64,000 nucleotides of DNA from Vagococcus proximus (GTDB lineage: Bacteria; Bacillota; Bacilli; Lactobacillales; Vagococcaceae), in contig NZ_JAPDSH010000004.1 in assembly GCF_029143285.1 (NCBI RefSeq), positions 62,001 through 126,000 on the forward strand, in the 5' to 3' direction. Shown one piece after another: positions 60,000 to 64,000 of the stretch. The notes below the pieces were generated by a model, which searched no databases, had not been told where the DNA came from, and was given only the letters and a program-made list of their open reading frames with translations. Numbering within the stretch: position 1 is the stretch's first letter; every line of letters starts with the position of its first letter. Position numbers and translations under genes: made by a program.

Positions 60000-61040
60000 G
60001 TGGAACTTTTTGAAAAATTCAAAAAGAATGATGGATTAAGACGATTTGCAGTATTGTTAGTTATTTTATTAGTACTATATTTGATTAGAGATATCATCAG
60101 TCTAATATTATTGACTTTTATTTTAACGTATCTTATCACTCGTGTTGTAAGTGTATTAAATAAGTGGATAAAATTGCCTAAAAAAATATTGGCAATCATG
60201 CTTTATATATTAATAGTAGTATTTATGTATTTTTCAATCACCATTTATGTTCCGAGATTGATTAACCAAACATTTTCAATGGTAGAATCTGTGATTAATT
60301 TTTATCAAAATCCTAAAACTGATAATAGTTTAGTGGAATGGCTAAGTAAAAAAATTAGTTTTTCAGAAATAACGGATCAATTGAAGTCAGGTGCTAAAAT
60401 GCTAGTGACTTATGTAACTAGTGTTGGATCAATGGGGATGACATTCTTAATGTCCTTTATTTTAAGCTTTTTCTTCTGCTTGGAAGAAAATTGGGTCAAA
60501 GATTTCAGCAAAAGTTTTTTAACAAGTAAAATTGGCTGTTTTAGTCAAGATGTTGCTTACTTAGGAAAAAAATTTATTAATACATTTGGTGTGGTCTTAG
60601 AGGCACAATTTTTAATTGCATTAGTTAATACAGCATTAACAACAATAGGCTTATCATTAATGGGATTCCCACAATTATTGAGTTTAGCCTTAATGATTTT
60701 CATTTTTAGTTTAATTCCTGTAGCAGGCGTGATCATCTCATGTATCCCGTTAGCTTTAATCGGCTATACAGTTGGTGGAATTCAAGATGTTGTGTATGTA
60801 TTAATCATGATTGCTGTTATTCACATGTTTGAGTCATACTTCTTAAATCCTAAATTAATGAGTAGTAAAACAGATTTACCAGTATTTTATATCTTTATTA
60901 TATTAATGTTCTCAGAACACTTCTTTGGTGTTTGGGGACTTGTCATCGGTATTCCGGTATTTGTCTTCTTATTAGATTTATTGGATGTAAAATCGTCTGA
61001 TAGACAAAAGTTACCTAAATTACCATTACCTAAAAACTAG
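60000..61040 (+). CDS. AI-2E/PerM-family membrane protein
   Basis: A 346-aa permease-like protein with about eight hydrophobic segments and a soluble part near 100-150; the C-terminal half has SLALMIFIFSLIPVAGVI and FLNPKLMSS typical of AI-2E/PerM transporters. Suggested roles in the family are autoinducer-2 export or ion antiport. The GTG at 60000 has GGGGGA 6 nt upstream; ATG at 59994 directly abuts that site and is unlikely to be the start. Confidence 0.88.
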   Translation: MELFEKFKKNDGLRRFAVLLVILLVLYLIRDIISLILLTFILTYLITRVVSVLNKWIKLPKKILAIMLYILIVVFMYFSITIYVPRLINQTFSMVESVINFYQNPKTDNSLVEWLSKKISFSEITDQLKSGAKMLVTYVTSVGSMGMTFLMSFILSFFFCLEENWVKDFSKSFLTSKIGCFSQDVAYLGKKFINTFGVVLEAQFLIALVNTALTTIGLSLMGFPQLLSLALMIFIFSLIPVAGVIISCIPLALIGYTVGGIQDVVYVLIMIAVIHMFESYFLNPKLMSSKTDLPVFYIFIILMFSEHFFGVWGLVIGIPVFVFLLDLLDVKSSDRQKLPKLPLPKN

Positions 61041-61058
61041 CGAAAGCTAGTTTTTTTT
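61032..61058 (+). terminator. Terminator after AI-2E gene
   Basis: AAAAACTAGC/GCTAGTTTTT with a GAAA tetraloop; the stem includes the end of the coding region. Confidence 0.88.
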
Positions 61059-61143
61059 ATTTTATTCTAGAATAGACTAGAAGCAGTATATCTTTAGTAG
61101 TAGAATAAACATAGGTTAAATTGAGAGAAAGAAAGGTGATTGT

Positions 61144-62322
61144 TTGAAAGTTAAAGAAATACAAATGACGAAACAATTAACATTTATCATGGCAATTGTG
61201 TGTGGCATCTCCATAGCAAGTCTGTATTACATTCAGCCATTAGAAGGGTTAGTCGCAAAGGAAATTGGAGTGGACGTAGCTAAAATTGGTTTAGCTCCTA
61301 CATTAAGTCAAATGGGTTACGCTTTGGGGCTATTGTTCATCGTACCACTAGGAGATATTTTTGAGCGTAAGAAACTTATTATGACGATGCTATCTATTGT
61401 AGCGGTCGTGTTGTTTATTACAGGGTCAACAAGCAATTATTTATTATTAATGATTTTAATGTTATTAATTGGATTGTCATCGATTGTACCGCAATTGATT
61501 CTTCCGTTTGCTGGTCAGTTAGCTAAGCCAGAAGAACGAGGGTCTGTGTTAGGAATTGTAACAGGTGGTCTTTTGATTGGTATTTTATTATCTCGAACGT
61601 TCAGTGGATTAGTCGGAGATGCATTTGGTTGGCGTGTCGTTTATTTTGCAGGTGTTGCACTTGCTCTTATTCTAATCGTACTCGTCTGGTTCATGTTCCC
61701 AAGAAATACACCTATTTCTCAAATGAGTTACGGTGAGTTAATGAAATCTTTACCGCATTTATTTATGACGCAACGCGTGGTAAGAGAAAGTGCGTTTAAT
61801 GGCTTCTTTGCATTTGGAGCGTTTAGTATCTTTTGGTCAACGCTGATTTTCTACATGGAGAGTCCAGCATATAATCTTGGTTCTAAGGAAGTCGGTTATT
61901 TTGGACTAGTTGGTGTTATTGGTTCAGCTGCTTCTGTATTGATGGGCCGTGTTGCTGACAAAAAAGGAGCGCGTTTTGGTGTGGGAATAGGTTCTTTCAT
62001 TGCGATGTTATCTTTTCTAGTGTTATGGATTTTTGGTTCAAGTATTACGGGACTAGTCGTAGGTTTAACCTTACTTGATTTTGGTACCTCAACTACTCAA
62101 GTTTCTAATCAATCACGTATCCAGTCATTGGGGGATGAGAATAGAAGTCGTAATAATACAATTTACATGTTCTCATTTTTTGTAGGTGGCGCAAGCGGGT
62201 CGTTGTTGGGGTCATTTGCATGGCAATTAGCAGGATGGACGGGTGTTTGTCTGCTTGGAATGATTTATGGTTTAATCGCAATTATTGGCCATCATATTAT
62301 TTATAAACCTGTTTCAAAATAA
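61144..62322 (+). CDS. MFS transporter (12 TM)
   Basis: A 392-aa major facilitator superfamily exporter with 12 predicted helices. Between helices 2 and 3 it has GDIFERKKL, the MFS signature region, and SFFVGGASGSLLGSFAW near helix 11. Likely a proton-coupled drug or metabolite exporter; substrate not deducible. TTG at 61144 with AAGGTG 5 nt upstream is chosen; ATG at 61165 would start just before the first helix and is possible. Confidence 0.88.
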   Translation: MKVKEIQMTKQLTFIMAIVCGISIASLYYIQPLEGLVAKEIGVDVAKIGLAPTLSQMGYALGLLFIVPLGDIFERKKLIMTMLSIVAVVLFITGSTSNYLLLMILMLLIGLSSIVPQLILPFAGQLAKPEERGSVLGIVTGGLLIGILLSRTFSGLVGDAFGWRVVYFAGVALALILIVLVWFMFPRNTPISQMSYGELMKSLPHLFMTQRVVRESAFNGFFAFGAFSIFWSTLIFYMESPAYNLGSKEVGYFGLVGVIGSAASVLMGRVADKKGARFGVGIGSFIAMLSFLVLWIFGSSITGLVVGLTLLDFGTSTTQVSNQSRIQSLGDENRSRNNTIYMFSFFVGGASGSLLGSFAWQLAGWTGVCLLGMIYGLIAIIGHHIIYKPVSK

Positions 62323-62340
62323 GTAGGTTATGAAAAGGGT

Positions 62341-62364
62341 CTCACCGTACTGTGAGGCTTTTTT
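62341..62364 (+). terminator. Terminator after MFS gene
   Basis: CTCAC/GTGAG stem with flanking pairs and six T. Confidence 0.7.
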
Positions 62365-62464
62365 CATTATAAAAAATGTTCAAAAAAGAATACTTATCAC
62401 TTGATATATGAAATATATTTCTGTATCATTAAGAGGTTCTAGCAAAAAGGAAAGAGGGTATGAT

Positions 62465-64000
62465 ATGTCTTTAATAATAAATAAAATGAAAGCACAAAAA
62501 TGGTATGTTTTTTCTTCATTATTACTTACCTGTGTAATTGTTGCCTCACAATTATGGCAACCTAAACTACTTGAAAATGTTATCAATGCAGTATCGACAG
62601 ATGACAAAGACAAGATTATGTCATTAGGAATTAAGCTATTAATTATTGCATCAATTGGCTTACTTGCTGGTGTCTTAAATACTGTAATCGCAGCACGTGT
62701 GGCACGTGATGTTTCAGCAGATATTCGTAAGGACGGATTTGAGAAAATTCAAACATTCTCATTTAGTAATATTGAACAATTTTCAACAGGGAACTTAGTG
62801 GTACGTTTGACTAACGATATCACACAGATTCAAAACTTAGTGATGATGATGTTACAAACATTATTACGTATCCCGATTTTATTTATCGGAAGTTTTATTT
62901 TAGCAATGATGACAATTCCCCAATTATGGTGGGTAATTATTGCACTTGTTGTCTTAGTATTTGTTACCGTAATGGGACTATTCGGTATCATGGGCAAACA
63001 TTTTGGAATGATCCAACGTTTCTTAGACCGTGTTAACGGGATTGCTAAAGAAAACTTAGCAGGGATGCGTGTGGTTAAATCATTCGTACAAGAAGAAAAC
63101 GAAACAGAACGTTTTTCAGATGTCAGTGGAAATTTAACGAAGCATACGATTATTGTAGGTCGTTTGTTTTCTGTTATGGTACCAACGTTTACACTGATTT
63201 CAAGTTTAGCTATGGCGTTAACTATTTTCTTCTCAGCTGATTTAGCTAAAGATAATTTAGAAATTATTGGTAAAGTCAATTCATTTATTAACTATTTAAT
63301 GCAAATTATGATGTCAATTATCATCGGTGGTATGATGACAATGATGGCGTCACGTGCGTTTGTATCATTAGGACGTATGAAAGAAATCTTAAACACAGAA
63401 GCAGATATTACATTTGATGATGAAAATGGCGAAGAAATCCAAAATGGTGATGTTGCCTTCAATAATGTCACTTTCCAATACGTGGGAGATGAACGTCCAT
63501 CATTAGAAAACATTACATTTAACGCAAAACACGGTCAAGTTGTTGGGGTAGTCGGAGCGACTGGTTCTGGTAAATCAACATTGGCTCAAATGATTGCACG
63601 TATGTATGATCCAACTGAAGGGTCAATTGAAATTGGTCATGTTGATCTTAAACATACTAAAAAAGAAGATTTACGTGACTCAGTTGCGTTAGTCTTACAA
63701 AAAGCTATTTTATTCTCAGGTACGATTGCAGAAAACTTACGTCATGGTAAGAAAGATGCGACGTGTGACGACATGGAAAATGCGTCTAAAATTGCTCAGG
63801 CGAAAGAATTTATTGACCGTCAAACTAATGGGTACATGGGTGATGTTGAAGAACGTGGGGCTAACTTCTCAGGAGGTCAAAAACAACGTTTATCTATCTC
63901 TCGTGGTGTTATTGGTAAACCTAAGGTCTTAGTTTTAGATGATAGTACAAGTGCCTTAGATGCAAAATCAGAGAAGCTTGTAAAAGAAGCATTAGCAAGT
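62465..64000 (+). CDS. ABC exporter half-transporter with degenerate ATP site (3' cut by window edge)
   Basis: The reading frame is open from ATG 62465 (GAGGG 6 nt upstream) to the window end, 512 codons, so the C-terminus is missing. An N-terminal six-helix exporter domain (about 15-300) precedes the ATPase, with Walker [13 protein letters not shown] (about 361-372), signature [15 protein letters not shown] and Walker [13 protein letters not shown]. Asp in place of the catalytic Glu is typical of the inactive-site subunit of heterodimeric exporters (EfrA/LmrC/BmrC type). The partner gene should follow immediately downstream of this window. Confidence 0.85.
   Translation, partial: MSLIINKMKAQKWYVFSSLLLTCVIVASQLWQPKLLENVINAVSTDDKDKIMSLGIKLLIIASIGLLAGVLNTVIAARVARDVSADIRKDGFEKIQTFSFSNIEQFSTGNLVVRLTNDITQIQNLVMMMLQTLLRIPILFIGSFILAMMTIPQLWWVIIALVVLVFVTVMGLFGIMGKHFGMIQRFLDRVNGIAKENLAGMRVVKSFVQEENETERFSDVSGNLTKHTIIVGRLFSVMVPTFTLISSLAMALTIFFSADLAKDNLEIIGKVNSFINYLMQIMMSIIIGGMMTMMASRAFVSLGRMKEILNTEADITFDDENGEEIQNGDVAFNNVTFQYVGDERPSLENITFNAKHGQVVGVVGATGSGKSTLAQMIARMYDPTEGSIEIGHVDLKHTKKEDLRDSVALVLQKAILFSGTIAENLRHGKKDATCDDMENASKIAQAKEFIDRQTNGYMGDVEERGANFSGGQKQRLSISRGVIGKPKVLVLDDSTSALDAKSEKLVKEALAS

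Noticed and set aside
1-64000. CRISPR arrays, tRNA or rRNA genes, prophage or intact insertion sequences
   Set aside because: No regularly spaced repeats, cloverleaf-like genes, transposases or phage structural genes were found by reading.

Overview
The window looks like chromosome of a low-GC Lactobacillales bacterium, most likely an enterococcal relative such as Enterococcus or Vagococcus (inference). The evidence is AT-rich coding sequence with AGGAGG-type ribosome binding sites, many GTG/TTG starts, many PTS genes, and a core gene order typical of that group: fur-xerD-scpA-scpB-rluB, an FMN riboswitch plus ribU, ypbB-recQ, a SAG1386/EF1546-type LysM protein, cmk-rpsA-der-hup, ypiA-ypiB-cca, thyA-folA, degV and ypmR-ypmS-yozE. 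A peptidoglycan operon (MurE-like ligase, D-aspartate-ligase-like ATP-grasp protein, Asp/Glu racemase) suggests an L-Lys-D-Asp cross-bridge. I see no rRNA, tRNA, CRISPR array, intact insertion sequence or prophage.

Positions 1-9.6 kb are mostly accessory. They hold the end of a sucrose operon (scrA, cut by the window edge, and scrB), a DUF2268 metalloprotease behind a MerR-style 19-bp-spacer promoter, a small membrane protein/XRE regulator pair, a DUF4238 gene, a candidate structured RNA with its own promoter and terminator (about 6247-6518), and a fructose-family PTS/aldolase operon whose EIIC gene is broken by one in-frame TAA. Positions 9.6-15 kb carry an operon of a WYL regulator, an epoxide-hydrolase-like enzyme and a YdeI-like protein, a divergent azoreductase/WYL regulator pair and a GNAT enzyme.

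Positions 15.2-19.4 kb are the most interesting part. A cytidine/blasticidin-deaminase-like gene is followed by a chloramphenicol acetyltransferase gene with a complete translational attenuator: a 9-codon leader peptide and a hairpin that buries the Shine-Dalgarno sequence. After a GNAT gene comes a short MutS2-type ATPase lacking the Smr nuclease domain. Its roughly 300-nt leader has its own promoter, candidate leader ORFs and an intrinsic terminator, as in attenuation-controlled ribosome-antibiotic resistance genes. I read this as a possible response cluster for ribosome-targeting compounds.

Positions 19.5-28 kb mix envelope, transport and regulatory genes: a TM protein, TetR with a DUF4097 lipoprotein, a purine permease, CvfB, and TetR with a DUF5692 protein. 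From about 28 kb to the end the window is mainly conserved housekeeping: iron regulation, chromosome segregation, riboflavin uptake, DNA repair, translation, nucleotide synthesis, cell-wall precursor synthesis, and surface modification by an OatA-like acyltransferase. It ends inside one half of a heterodimeric ABC exporter.
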